A stretch of 64,000 nucleotides of DNA from the NCBI RefSeq assembly GCF_018448785.1, contig NZ_JAHCLU010000020.1, forward strand, positions 1 through 64,000. Direction: 5' to 3'. Numbering within the stretch: the stretch's first letter is position 1; each line of letters opens with the position of its first letter. Made by a program: the position numbers and the translations under genes. This document shows, piece after piece, positions 25,788-34,057 of this stretch. The notes under the pieces are model-generated. The model was given only the letters and a program-made list of their open reading frames with translations, searched no databases and had not been told where the DNA came from. The stretch comes from Halomonas jincaotanensis (lineage in GTDB: Bacteria; Pseudomonadota; Gammaproteobacteria; Pseudomonadales; Halomonadaceae).

Positions 25788-27527
25788 TCAGCGTGATCCG
25801 GCGGCCATCCAATCTTCCATCATCTGGTCGTAAGGCACGGTCTTGCCTTCCGGCATCTCGTTGTCGAGCTTGGCCTTGGGTGAACCTTCCTGTGAGAGCC
25901 AGTATTCCGGATCACGTTCTTCGTTGAGCACCGGCGAGTAGGTCTCGAACACACGGGCCCGCGCCAGGCGCGCCATGATGCTGTCGAGATCCGCGGCCAG
26001 GTTGTCCAGCGCCTCCTTCGGTGTGATATCGCCGCTGACCGCCGGTGCCAGGTTCTGCCACCACAGCGGCGCCATGCGCGGATAGTCCGGGACGTTGGTG
26101 CTCGATGGCGTCCACATGGACTCGTTGGGGCTGCGGTAGAATTCCACCAGGCCACCGAGTTTGGGTGCCATCTCGGTCATCTGATCGGAGAAGACGTCGG
26201 ACTCACGAATCGGCGTGAGGCCGGCCATCAGTTTCTCTAGCGAGACCGTCTTGGCGGTGGTGAACTGCGCATACAGCCAGGCGGCGGTGCGGCGATCCTC
26301 GGGCGTGGAATCGAAGAAGGTCCAGGAGCCCACGTCCTGATAGCCAACCTTCATGCCCTCTTCCCAGTACGGCCCGGTCGGTGAGGGCGCCATCCGCCAC
26401 TTGGGGTTGCCTTCATCGTCGGTGACCGCCACGTCGGGTGAGGTCATGTCGGCGGTGAAGGCGGTGTACCAGAATATCTGCTGGGCAATCTGGCCCTGCG
26501 CCGGTACTGGTCCGGCCTCACCGAAGGTCATGCCCTGAGCTTCTTGCGGTGCATAATCGCGCAGCCAGTCGACCATCTTGGTCACCGCGAACACCGATGC
26601 GGGTGAGTTGGTAGCGCCACCGCGGCTCACACTTGCGCCGACGGGCTGGCTATCCTCGTTGACGCGAATGCCCCAGTCGTCCACCGGGTTGCCGAAGGGC
26701 ACGCCGGGGCTGCCCATGCCGGCCATGGAGAGCCAGGAGTCATGGAAACGCCAGCCCAGCGACGGATCGCGGCGGCCGTAATCCATGTGACCGTAGACCG
26801 TCTCGCCGTCGATCTCGCCGACATGCTCGGTAAAGAACTCGGCAATGTCCTCGTAGGCCGTCCAGTTGGTCGGCACACCCAAGTCGTAGCCGTAGGTGTC
26901 GCGGAACTGCTCCTGAAGATCCTCGCGCTGGAACCAGTCATAGCGGAACCAATAAAGGTTGGCGAACTGCTGGGTGGGCAGCTGGTAGATGCTGCCATCC
27001 GGACCGGTGGTATACTGAAGACCGATGAAATCATCCAGGTCCAGCGTCGGCAGAGTATAGTCGGCCCACTCGTTCTCCATTGCCTCGGAAAGGTTAATGG
27101 TGGTGCCGTAACGGATATGGGTACCGATGGCATCCGAATCGTTAACGTAACCATCGTAGATATTGCGGCCCGATTGCATCTGGGTCTGCATGTTGTTGAC
27201 CACATCACCTTCGCCGATGATGTTGTGTGTGACGTCGATACCCGTCAGTTCGCTGAAGGCCTCGGCCAGCACGTCACGCTCGTAGACGTGCGTGGTCAGG
27301 CCTTCGGACACGACATTGATTTCCATGTCGCGGAATGGCTCGGCTGCCTGAGCGAACCACTCGAGCTCGGCAATCTGCTCTTCGCGAGTCAAAGTCGAAT
27401 CCTGAAAGTGCTCATCGATCAAACGCTCGATGATGGCACTGGTGTCGTGGTTATCGGCGTGCAGCGAGCCGCTTGCCAGCATCACGCTGGCAGCCAGCAG
27501 AGAGAGTCGCATTCTTGTCGGTTTCAT
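25788..27527 (-). CDS. glpV: Glycerol ABC importer substrate-binding protein
   Basis: This 579-residue periplasmic protein captures the importer's substrate (glycerol, by analogy with Rhizobium GlpV). Signal peptide 1-24 (cleavage SLHA|DN), then a large cluster-B type extracellular solute-binding fold typical of carbohydrate ABC importers. The length of about 580 is characteristic of the GlpV group and longer than usual sugar-binding proteins. The ATG at 27527 follows AAGAGGTC and begins the signal peptide; the frame is open far upstream but overlaps glpU. The gene order glpS-T-P-Q-U-V supports the identity more than the sequence alone. Confidence 0.88.
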   Translation of the reverse strand: MKPTRMRLSLLAASVMLASGSLHADNHDTSAIIERLIDEHFQDSTLTREEQIAELEWFAQAAEPFRDMEINVVSEGLTTHVYERDVLAEAFSELTGIDVTHNIIGEGDVVNNMQTQMQSGRNIYDGYVNDSDAIGTHIRYGTTINLSEAMENEWADYTLPTLDLDDFIGLQYTTGPDGSIYQLPTQQFANLYWFRYDWFQREDLQEQFRDTYGYDLGVPTNWTAYEDIAEFFTEHVGEIDGETVYGHMDYGRRDPSLGWRFHDSWLSMAGMGSPGVPFGNPVDDWGIRVNEDSQPVGASVSRGGATNSPASVFAVTKMVDWLRDYAPQEAQGMTFGEAGPVPAQGQIAQQIFWYTAFTADMTSPDVAVTDDEGNPKWRMAPSPTGPYWEEGMKVGYQDVGSWTFFDSTPEDRRTAAWLYAQFTTAKTVSLEKLMAGLTPIRESDVFSDQMTEMAPKLGGLVEFYRSPNESMWTPSSTNVPDYPRMAPLWWQNLAPAVSGDITPKEALDNLAADLDSIMARLARARVFETYSPVLNEERDPEYWLSQEGSPKAKLDNEMPEGKTVPYDQMMEDWMAAGSR

Positions 27528-27583
27528 AATGACCTCTTCGTGTGTGTAGCCCGTCCGTGAGCAAATGACTCCATGGCTTTGCA

Positions 27584-27856
27584 TCAACCCCAGCGCATCA
27601 GTATCAATAACCAGAGCACTGATGCTCCCAGGGCCAACCAAATACTTAGCGGCGTGAAACCCACCACTAGCAGGTGGATATAACCTGCCGACAAAAGACC
27701 GATAAACAGCCGATCCCCGCGCGTGGTCGAAATCGGCAAGAAGCCCTTGCGTTCCACCGTCGGCGATACCACTTCCCACATCGTCATCCCGGCAAGCATT
27801 GCCGCGATGGTGGAGAAGAAGATCGTCGTGGGCACCGTCCAGACCATCCATTCCAT
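27584..27856 (-). CDS. glpU: Small membrane protein of the glycerol importer (DUF2160, GlpU-like)
   Basis: This 90-residue protein has two or three hydrophobic segments (about 5-27, 50-68 and 71-88) and a short polar loop with SPTVERKGFLPISTTRGDRLF, matching the DUF2160 family found between the permease and binding protein genes of glycerol ABC clusters. Its exact role is unknown; the fixed position suggests an accessory subunit. Confidence 0.85.
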   Translation of the reverse strand: MEWMVWTVPTTIFFSTIAAMLAGMTMWEVVSPTVERKGFLPISTTRGDRLFIGLLSAGYIHLLVVGFTPLSIWLALGASVLWLLILMRWG

Positions 27857-27869
27857 GACGCCTCCTCCC

Positions 27870-28763
27870 TCAGGTGCGGCCCAGGGCGAAGCCCTTGGCG
27901 ATATGGTTGCGGACGAAATAGACCACCAGGATGCCCGGCAGGATCGTCAACACGCCGGCGGCGGCCAGCGTGCCCCAATCGATGCCCGAGGCCGTGGAAG
28001 TGCTGGTCATCACCGAGGCAATCGGCTGGGCTCCCGTCGAGGTCAAGGTGCTGGCCAGCAACAGCTCGACCCACGAGAACATGAACAGGAAGAACAGCGT
28101 GACCCCTATCCCTGAGCTGATCATGGGAATGAAGATCTTGATAAAGAACTTCGGAAAGCTGTAACCGTCGATGAAGGCCGTCTCGTCGATTTCCTTGGGC
28201 ACGCCGCTCATGAACCCTTCGAGAATCCAGATCGCCAGCGGAATATTGAACAGGCAATGCGCCAGCGCCACGGCTATGTGCGTATCGAAGAGCCCAACCG
28301 TGTAATAGAGCTGAAAGTACGGCAGCAGAAAGACCGCGGGCGGCGCCATGAGGTTGGTTAACAACCAGAAGAACAGATGCTTGTCACCGATGAACTTGTA
28401 GCGGCTGAAGGCGTAGGCCGCGGGCAGCGCCACCAGAATGCTGATGAACATGTTCATCACGACATAGGCGATCGAGTTCAGATAACCCATGTACCAGGTC
28501 GACGTGGTGAATATCTTGCCGTAGTGCTCAAAGGTGAAATCTTTCGGCCACAGGGTCAGCCCGCCGAGGATCTCTGTATTCGACTGAAACGACATGTTCA
28601 GCAGCCAGTAGATCGGCAGCAGCACGAAGAGCAAATACAGGCCCATCAGCATCTTGGGACGCCACCTAAGTGGTGCCGAACGCGATTTCCTTCTGCGACT
28701 GGCATCCGCCGCTGCGGCACGCTGGCGAACCGCCGTGGGGGTATGGGGCATGGAATCCGTCAT
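27870..28763 (-). CDS. glpQ: Glycerol ABC importer permease 2
   Basis: This 297-residue MalG-type permease has six membrane spans after a basic N-terminal tail (RRRKSRSAPLRWRPK). The EAA coupling loop is EIDETAFIDGYSFPKFFIKIFIP (about 189-211). It lies 1 nt from the glpP stop and 13 nt before glpU. The name follows Rhizobium glpQ, which is not the periplasmic phosphodiesterase of the same name in E. coli. Confidence 0.9.
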   Translation of the reverse strand: MTDSMPHTPTAVRQRAAAADASRRRKSRSAPLRWRPKMLMGLYLLFVLLPIYWLLNMSFQSNTEILGGLTLWPKDFTFEHYGKIFTTSTWYMGYLNSIAYVVMNMFISILVALPAAYAFSRYKFIGDKHLFFWLLTNLMAPPAVFLLPYFQLYYTVGLFDTHIAVALAHCLFNIPLAIWILEGFMSGVPKEIDETAFIDGYSFPKFFIKIFIPMISSGIGVTLFFLFMFSWVELLLASTLTSTGAQPIASVMTSTSTASGIDWGTLAAAGVLTILPGILVVYFVRNHIAKGFALGRT

Positions 28764-28764
28764 G

Positions 28765-29646
28765 TCAGATTCCCTCCTCTTGTTTTTCTTTCTGCATGTT
28801 CATGATCGCGGTGTAGAAGACCCAACTGACCAGCAGGATGATCAGGAAATAGATCAGCGAAAATGCCGCCGAGGGACCGAGGTCCTGCTGGCCGATCGCC
28901 ATGGTGGTCAGCGACTGGCTGAGAAAGGTCGTCGAGCTACCCGGCCCGCCGCCGGTCAAGACGAAGGGTTCGGCGTAGATCATGAAGGAGTGCATGAAGC
29001 GCAACAGCACACCGATCACCAGCACATTGGTCAGCTTCGGCAACTGGATGTATCGAAACACCGACCATTTGGAGGCCCGGTCGATACGTGCCGCCTGGTA
29101 ATAGGCCTCGGGAATCGAGCGCAGGCCGCTGTAGCAAAGCAGAGCGATCAGCGGCGTCCAGTGCCAGACGTCCATCAGGATGATGGTGCCCCAGGCATCC
29201 ACGGTGCTGCGCGTGATGTTGTAGCCATACCCCAGCTCGCGGAGCCCCCAGCCCATCAGGCCGATGTCGCCACGGGTAAATATCTGCCAGATGCTGCCCA
29301 CCACGTTCCAGGGAATCAGCAGCGGCAAGGTCACCAGTATCAACACGACCGATGCTTGCCAGCCTTTCTTGGGCATGATCAAGGCAATCCCGATACCCAA
29401 CGGCACCTCAATCGCAAGTACCGTCATGGAGAACGCGAACTGGCGCAACAGGGCTGCCTGAAGGGTCGGATCATTGAGCATCTGAGCAAACCATTCGGTC
29501 CCCGTGAAGAAACGGGTATTGGCATCGAAAACGTCCTGCACCGAATAATTCACGACCGTCATCAACGGAATGATCGCCGAAAAGGCGACAAGCACCAGCA
29601 TGGGCAATATCAGCCACCATGCCTTGTTGTCATAGACTTTATTCAT
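28765..29646 (-). CDS. glpP: Glycerol ABC importer permease 1
   Basis: This 293-residue MalF-type permease has six predicted helices. The EAA loop reads PEAYYQAARIDRASKWSVFRYIQLP (about 174-198). The start overlaps the glpT end by 8 nt, and its GGAGAT ribosome site lies within glpT, so translation is coupled. Identity as glycerol permease comes from the operon context. Confidence 0.9.
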   Translation of the reverse strand: MNKVYDNKAWWLILPMLVLVAFSAIIPLMTVVNYSVQDVFDANTRFFTGTEWFAQMLNDPTLQAALLRQFAFSMTVLAIEVPLGIGIALIMPKKGWQASVVLILVTLPLLIPWNVVGSIWQIFTRGDIGLMGWGLRELGYGYNITRSTVDAWGTIILMDVWHWTPLIALLCYSGLRSIPEAYYQAARIDRASKWSVFRYIQLPKLTNVLVIGVLLRFMHSFMIYAEPFVLTGGGPGSSTTFLSQSLTTMAIGQQDLGPSAAFSLIYFLIILLVSWVFYTAIMNMQKEKQEEGI

Positions 29647-30739
29647 GATTTATCTCCACACGGTACTCATCGACATACATCCCGATACGCTCTTGGGGAA
29701 AACGGATAAATGCCTTCCCCTTAGGGGTCGATTGTTCCTCATCGATACGCGCTTTCAGCAGCACATCTCCGAACCGCAGTGAGAGAACCGAGTAAGTTCC
29801 CAGGTCCTGAGCACCAACCACATCTACCTCCATGCCACCATCGACTGGCGTGTCATGAACTTCGATAAAGTCGGGGCGAATACCCAGCTTGATATTGTCG
29901 GAATGCGTATTGGCGATGATGCTGCAGACACGCTGATCGACCGGCACGACATGCTTTCCGCTTAACAATTTGCCATCACGTACACGCACATCGACGAAGT
30001 TCATTCCGGGGCTACCGATGAAATAACCGACAAAGGTATGTGCCGGCTGCTCAAACAACTGGCGTGGGGTACCAAATTGCACCACCTGCCCTTCGTACAT
30101 GACCGCGATCTTGTCGGCGAACGTCGAGGCTTCTAACTGATCGTGGGTCACATAGACCATGGTGATATTAAAGCGCCGGTGAATCTCCTTGAGCTTGCGG
30201 CGTAGCTTCCATTTCAACTGGGGGTCGATGACGGTTAATGGCTCATCGAACAGGATTGCCGAGACATCCTCGCGTACCAGGCCTCGACCCATGGAAACCT
30301 TCTGCTTCTCGTCGGCCGTCAGGTTCTTGGCCTTGCGTTTCAGTTGAGGTGTTAGTTCGAGAACATCGGCGACTTCGCGCACCTTTTCGCGAATCTTAGC
30401 TTCGTCGATCCCCACGTTTCTCAGTGGAAAGGCAAGGTTGTCGAACACCGTCATGGTGTCGTAGATCACCGGAAACTGAAAAACCTGCGCGATGTTGCGC
30501 TGCTCGGGCGGCAGGTCGTTGACGAGCTCCCCGTCGAAAAGTACCTCACCACTGGAGGGCTGCAGCAAGCCGGAGATGATGTTCAACAGAGTGGATTTTC
30601 CGCAACCAGAGGGGCCCAGCAAGGCATAGGCGCCCCCCTGCTCCCATACGTGATCCATTTCCCGTATGGCATAGTCCTCGGGAGAGGTTGGGTTCTTCAG
30701 GTAGGAATGCGCCAGGGTCTTGAGCGTGATTTCTGCCAT
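29639..30739 (-). CDS. glpT: Glycerol ABC importer ATPase with degenerate signature motif
   Basis: This 366-residue MalK-type ATPase has a canonical Walker A (GPSGCGKST near 42), Walker B ILFDEP near 162 and switch histidine in YVTHDQ near 196, but the ABC signature reads LTADEKQ instead of LSGGQ. A C-terminal OB-like (TOBE) regulatory region covers about 240-366. The ATG at 30739 has GGGAGG upstream and lies 1 nt after the glpS stop. It is the partner of GlpS, with which it probably forms a heterodimer. Not the E. coli GlpT antiporter. Confidence 0.9.
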   Translation of the reverse strand: MAEITLKTLAHSYLKNPTSPEDYAIREMDHVWEQGGAYALLGPSGCGKSTLLNIISGLLQPSSGEVLFDGELVNDLPPEQRNIAQVFQFPVIYDTMTVFDNLAFPLRNVGIDEAKIREKVREVADVLELTPQLKRKAKNLTADEKQKVSMGRGLVREDVSAILFDEPLTVIDPQLKWKLRRKLKEIHRRFNITMVYVTHDQLEASTFADKIAVMYEGQVVQFGTPRQLFEQPAHTFVGYFIGSPGMNFVDVRVRDGKLLSGKHVVPVDQRVCSIIANTHSDNIKLGIRPDFIEVHDTPVDGGMEVDVVGAQDLGTYSVLSLRFGDVLLKARIDEEQSTPKGKAFIRFPQERIGMYVDEYRVEINHE

Positions 30740-30740
30740 G

Positions 30741-31829
30741 TCACATACCTCCCAGATGGGTGGGAATGTGGACGACAGCCCCTTGCCTGTCGAAGGCATA
30801 CACCTTATGCGTCGGGAAGTAGAGCGCTACCGGATCATCGGGATCAAATTCGTGAACGCCCTCGAGCAGCACCGTCATGTGGAAGAGATCATTGTGCACA
30901 TGCAGAAATGTCTCCGAGCCGCTGATTTCGGCGATATCGACCTTCATTTCGACCTCGATGTCATCGGTCGCCCGGCGCTCCAGGGTGATATGGGATGCTC
31001 GAACGCCGAAACGGTATTCGCCCGGCGGCAGTGAACGCAGATCGTCGTTGACAGGAAAGCGAATCCGATTATCGAAGCTCACTTCCGAGCCAGAGATATT
31101 GCCTCGGACAATATTGATGGGCGGTTCAGAGAACATCTCGGCGGTCTGGATATCTCGCGGCCGATGATAGACGTCTTCGGTGCGGCCATATTGCAGCAAC
31201 CGACCCTCATGCAAGACAGCCGTGTTTCCGCCAAGCGCCAAGGCTTCCCCAGGCTCGGTCGTGGCATAGACCGCAATACAGTTGCGCTGGCCGAATAGGG
31301 TATTCAGTTCCTCGCGCAATTCTTCGCGAAGCTTATAGTCCAGGTTGACCAGCGGTTCGTCGAAGAGAATGACATCGGCATCTTTTACTAGCGCCCTTCC
31401 CATGGCGGTGCGCTGCTGTTGGCCACCGGACAGCTCGAGAGGATAGCGATCGAGAAAATGTTCGATATGCAACATTTCAGCCGTTTCGCGAACACGTCGA
31501 TCGATTTCCCCGACGCTGACCTTGGCCAGCCTCAACGGAGACGCGATGTTCTCGTAGACGTTTAATGCCGGGTAATTGATGAACTGTTGATAGACCATTG
31601 ACACATTGCGACGACGGACCGAGACGCCGGTGACGTCTTCTCCATCCATCAGGATGCGCCCGCGGGTCGGTGCCTCAAGCCCCGCCATCAGGCGCATCAG
31701 CGTCGTCTTTCCGGCCAGGGTGCGCCCCAGCAGGACATTGAACGAACCCGGCGCGAGTTCGAGATTGATGCCCTCAATGTGCGTGGCACCGTTGACCACA
31801 TGATCGATGTTTTCAAGGATCAGGGACAT
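30741..31829 (-). CDS. glpS: Glycerol ABC importer ATPase lacking the switch histidine
   Basis: This 362-residue MalK-type ATPase is the first gene of the glp operon. Walker A is GRTLAGKTT near 35 (pattern kept, but unlike the usual GPSGxGKS), the signature LSGGQQQR is canonical near 134 and Walker B VILFDEP near 155. Where the switch histidine normally sits (VTHDQxEA) it reads YATTEPGEA, so the histidine is replaced by threonine. A C-terminal TOBE-like region follows. See the findings for the complementary defect in GlpT. Confidence 0.9.
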   Translation of the reverse strand: MSLILENIDHVVNGATHIEGINLELAPGSFNVLLGRTLAGKTTLMRLMAGLEAPTRGRILMDGEDVTGVSVRRRNVSMVYQQFINYPALNVYENIASPLRLAKVSVGEIDRRVRETAEMLHIEHFLDRYPLELSGGQQQRTAMGRALVKDADVILFDEPLVNLDYKLREELREELNTLFGQRNCIAVYATTEPGEALALGGNTAVLHEGRLLQYGRTEDVYHRPRDIQTAEMFSEPPINIVRGNISGSEVSFDNRIRFPVNDDLRSLPPGEYRFGVRASHITLERRATDDIEVEMKVDIAEISGSETFLHVHNDLFHMTVLLEGVHEFDPDDPVALYFPTHKVYAFDRQGAVVHIPTHLGGM

Positions 31830-32326
31830 TGTGTCCTCGTTTTCATCGTTGTTCTGCTGCGTTAGGGAAGACCGCCGGCCTTGATCGTGTAGGCCGACCT
31901 GCCATGAATGCGTATTGATCGACCGTCACGGCAATGGAACGGTGGTCTCGGTGAGACGCTTGTCGACACCACCAGCGGTGGGCGTTGGGAAGAGCGGCAT
32001 GTTCGGCACCCCGAATTATCGTTATGAAGGGTCGGCATTCGTGGCTGACGGCAGATCCGCGCGTCTATATGTTCTATTTCAATCACGAATAACCAAAAAT
32101 GTTCGTTTCCGATAACGAGACTAGCCTAGCCGGCGCCCCTGAGCAATGGGAGGAACGGCTAACACGCCTTATACCATGGTCTAAAAAACTAGGTATCGAG
32201 AGAGAAGTTCGCGGCGAAAAGTACAGGAAGGCAATGGGATTTCAGAGGGATACGACATGATGATACAAAACGCAGGATCGCTGCATTTTCATATTCGATC
32301 ATGGCGTGAGGACTGCCGGAAGGATG
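31830..32326. other. Regulatory gap upstream of the glp operon
   Basis: About 500 nt without a convincing gene. It must hold the glp promoter on the minus strand. A GlpR-like half site is at 32099. Short open frames on both strands lack ribosome sites and recognisable products. There is no glpR gene here, although relatives often carry one. Confidence 0.6.
32099..32118. promoter_or_regulatory. Candidate GlpR (DeoR-family) operator
   Basis: ATGTTCG at 32099 is identical to the left half of the E. coli GlpR operator, and CGATAACGA follows at 32110 as a diverged right half. It lies about 270 nt upstream of glpS. The regulator gene is not in this window, so this is a weak inference. Confidence 0.35.
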
Positions 32327-32857
32327 TCAGTCACGCTGCTTCTTGAAGAGCCACCAGAATGCATGTCCCACGCCTGGCAGCCATCCCAAAAACGTAAGCA
32401 ACACATTGATGGCAATTCGCACAAGCCCGCCACCGGCAAGCCCCACTGCCAGTGGCGGCACCAGAATGGCCAATACGAACAGAGCGATGCGTGGCGCCGC
32501 TGGTTCAATCATGGGGGGTTCCAAGGCTTTTTCGAACCCGGGGGCCTTTTCATTACGATCGACCCGTACGGCATCGCCGGCAGCAGGCGTGAAGGACTGC
32601 ACAGCGCTTTGGTCTGAATGCGCGACCGCTCGGCGATGCGCCTCATGGTCAATCTTTTGATCAATCTGTTCGGCAGCGTCGGCCAGGTCCTCATGATGTT
32701 TTTCCCAATCTTCCCAATCATGCGGAGTCCCGGCACGAGGCGGTTGCCCTCCTGCCTCTCGGGCTCGGGCCCAGGCTTTCTCTTCCAGCGTATTGGGACG
32801 CTCCGGTTCGCGACCCGAATCGATACCCTTGCGGGCCATGTATTCTCGAGCGTCCAT
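32327..32857 (-). CDS. DUF2934-like N-terminus fused to a Pmp3/YqaE membrane domain
   Basis: This 176-residue protein has a hydrophilic, highly charged N-terminal part (1-120) with LEEKAWARAREAGG and HDWEDWEKHHED, loosely like the DUF2934 pattern. A C-terminal Pmp3/UPF0057 proteolipid domain (123-172) follows, with two helices: ALFVLAILVPPLAVGL, then NVLLTFLGWLPGVGHAFWW. Stand-alone Pmp3 proteins are about 50 residues and affect membrane potential and salt tolerance in yeast and plants. The ATG at 32857 has AAGGAGA at good spacing. The domain combination could matter for salt stress; this is inference. Confidence 0.8.
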   Translation of the reverse strand: MDAREYMARKGIDSGREPERPNTLEEKAWARAREAGGQPPRAGTPHDWEDWEKHHEDLADAAEQIDQKIDHEAHRRAVAHSDQSAVQSFTPAAGDAVRVDRNEKAPGFEKALEPPMIEPAAPRIALFVLAILVPPLAVGLAGGGLVRIAINVLLTFLGWLPGVGHAFWWLFKKQRD

Positions 32858-33093
32858 ATCATGTCTCCTTGATTGTGCCTCACCGCGAAGGGTGGTATGG
32901 GTAAAAAAGTCATTGTGGCTTACTTGGAAATCATTGCCTGGATGGGGTTCCGTCGCGCCCGGATAATGCGAAAGTATAACGTTGGCTATTATCGTTGTTG
33001 CTGTCACCATGCTCCGCGCCCGTCGGCTATGCTGTACTCGAGACCGGGCCAGGCGCCCGAATACCGGCATCAATGCAGCAAAGGAGAAATGCC

Positions 33094-33501
33094 ATGCCCA
33101 ACAAGGCTCCTACCATCGTTCGCGAGATCATGTCGCGTGATTGCTATCGGGTGACCGGCAAGACCTCGATCTCTACTCTGGCTCAGGGCCTGGCACTGCA
33201 TCGTTTGCCAGGTGTTCCCGTCGTCGACGAACGCGACCATCTTATTGGCTTCATTTCCGAGCAGGACGTGCTGGGCAAGGTCCTGGAAAGCTCCTATCTG
33301 AATGAGGAGCCACCGCTAGTCCACGAAATGATGCGTAATGAGGTCTTGTCAGTATCGCCTAACAAGAGCATCAGCGATCTTGCTCAGGAGATGCGTGGCC
33401 CAAAGCCAAAGGTCTACCCGGTCGTGGAACAGGAGCGCCTGGTCGGAATCGTCACCCGCCGTGACGTACTGAGTGCCGTGCTGCGCATGCGATATAGCTG
33501 A
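33094..33501 (+). CDS. CBS-domain pair protein
   Basis: This 135-residue protein consists of two CBS motifs (about 8-62: IVREIMSRDCYRV to LIGFISEQDVL; and 75-130: VHEMMRNEVLSV to LVGIVTRRDVLSAV), forming one Bateman module that usually senses adenine nucleotides. No catalytic domain is attached. AAGGAG precedes the ATG at 33094 by 7 nt; the open frame extends upstream to 32995 without a start signal. It is divergent from the Pmp3 fusion gene, with a shared 236-nt promoter region. Confidence 0.9.
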   Translation: MPNKAPTIVREIMSRDCYRVTGKTSISTLAQGLALHRLPGVPVVDERDHLIGFISEQDVLGKVLESSYLNEEPPLVHEMMRNEVLSVSPNKSISDLAQEMRGPKPKVYPVVEQERLVGIVTRRDVLSAVLRMRYS

Positions 33502-33524
33502 GCGGGGTTGCTCGACCGTTAGCC

Positions 33525-33547
33525 AGCCGCCATGGCGGCGGCTTTCC
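33525..33547 (+). terminator. Terminator of the CBS gene
   Basis: AGCCGCC-ATGGC-GGCGGCT followed by TTCCC lies 24 nt after the CBS stop codon. A 7-bp perfect stem with a short T run. Confidence 0.65.
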
Positions 33548-33613
33548 CTACGCAGGACATGCCACTGCGCTTCGACAGTGATCCTACCCAGACCCATCGG
33601 AATACATGTGCAC

Positions 33614-33645
33614 GAAAAAAAGAAAGCCGCCCGTGGCGGGGCGGC
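33614..33645 (-). terminator. Strong leftward terminator with no assigned gene
   Basis: On the minus strand, GCCGCCC-CGCCAC-GGGCGGC is followed by TTTCTTTTTTT. This is a textbook terminator, but the minus strand upstream (33646-33884) has no recognisable gene. It could end a small RNA or be left over from a lost gene. Confidence 0.8.
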
Positions 33646-33843
33646 AAGCAAGGATCGAATAAGCTAGCCAAGTCAACAGTATTAGCGACTGCTATCGCGC
33701 TGTTGGCCTGCACTAGATCTGACAGCGTTTGACGCAAAAGTTCTCACCGCGACTGCATTTTTCCTCGAAGCTGCCAAACTGTTGATCATGGAGATGCCGA
33801 CATCAGGGGTTTGCCGCCCTTGTTCGGGAAAAAGTGAGACAGC

Positions 33844-33873
33844 TTGCAATGGGTAACGTATTGGAATTATTAT
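33844..33873 (+). promoter_or_regulatory. Sigma-70 promoter for tRNA-Gly
   Basis: TTGCAA (33844) and TATTAT (33868-33873) with an 18-nt spacer lie 11 nt upstream of tRNA-Gly. Confidence 0.6.
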
Positions 33874-33884
33874 GGAAAAGCCGT

Positions 33885-33958
33885 GCGGGTGTAGCTCAAT
33901 GGCAGAGCAGAAGCTTCCCAAGCTTAAGACGAGGGTTCGATTCCCTTCACCCGCTCCA
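33885..33958 (+). tRNA. tRNA-Gly (CCC)
   Basis: A 74-nt gene with acceptor stem GCGGGTG/CACCCGC, T-arm GTTCGATTC and encoded CCA. The anticodon loop is TTCCCAA, giving anticodon CCC. It matches the E. coli glyU type. It stands alone with its own promoter. Confidence 0.97.
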
Positions 33959-34057
33959 CGCCAGACAGATTCCTTGCCGTGGTGAAACACTTGTTCTTCG
34001 TGGCAAGCCCGCCGCTACTCGCAGGTTTTGACGCCATATCGAGTCGTGGGTGACGAC

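Larger units (their letters stand above)
33502..33884. other. Gene-poor gap with two terminators
   Basis: This 383-nt stretch holds a terminator for the CBS gene, a terminator facing left, and the tRNA-Gly promoter. The minus-strand frame covering 33682-33990 contains the reverse of tRNA-Gly and is not a gene. I see no convincing coding sequence. Confidence 0.6.

Noticed and set aside
28654..29709. 351-codon plus-strand frame antisense to glpP
   Set aside because: Gln/His/Arg-rich shadow of a clear permease gene.
33682..33990. 102-codon minus-strand frame reading GEGNRTLVLSLGSF
   Set aside because: It is the reverse complement of tRNA-Gly, a well-known annotation artefact.
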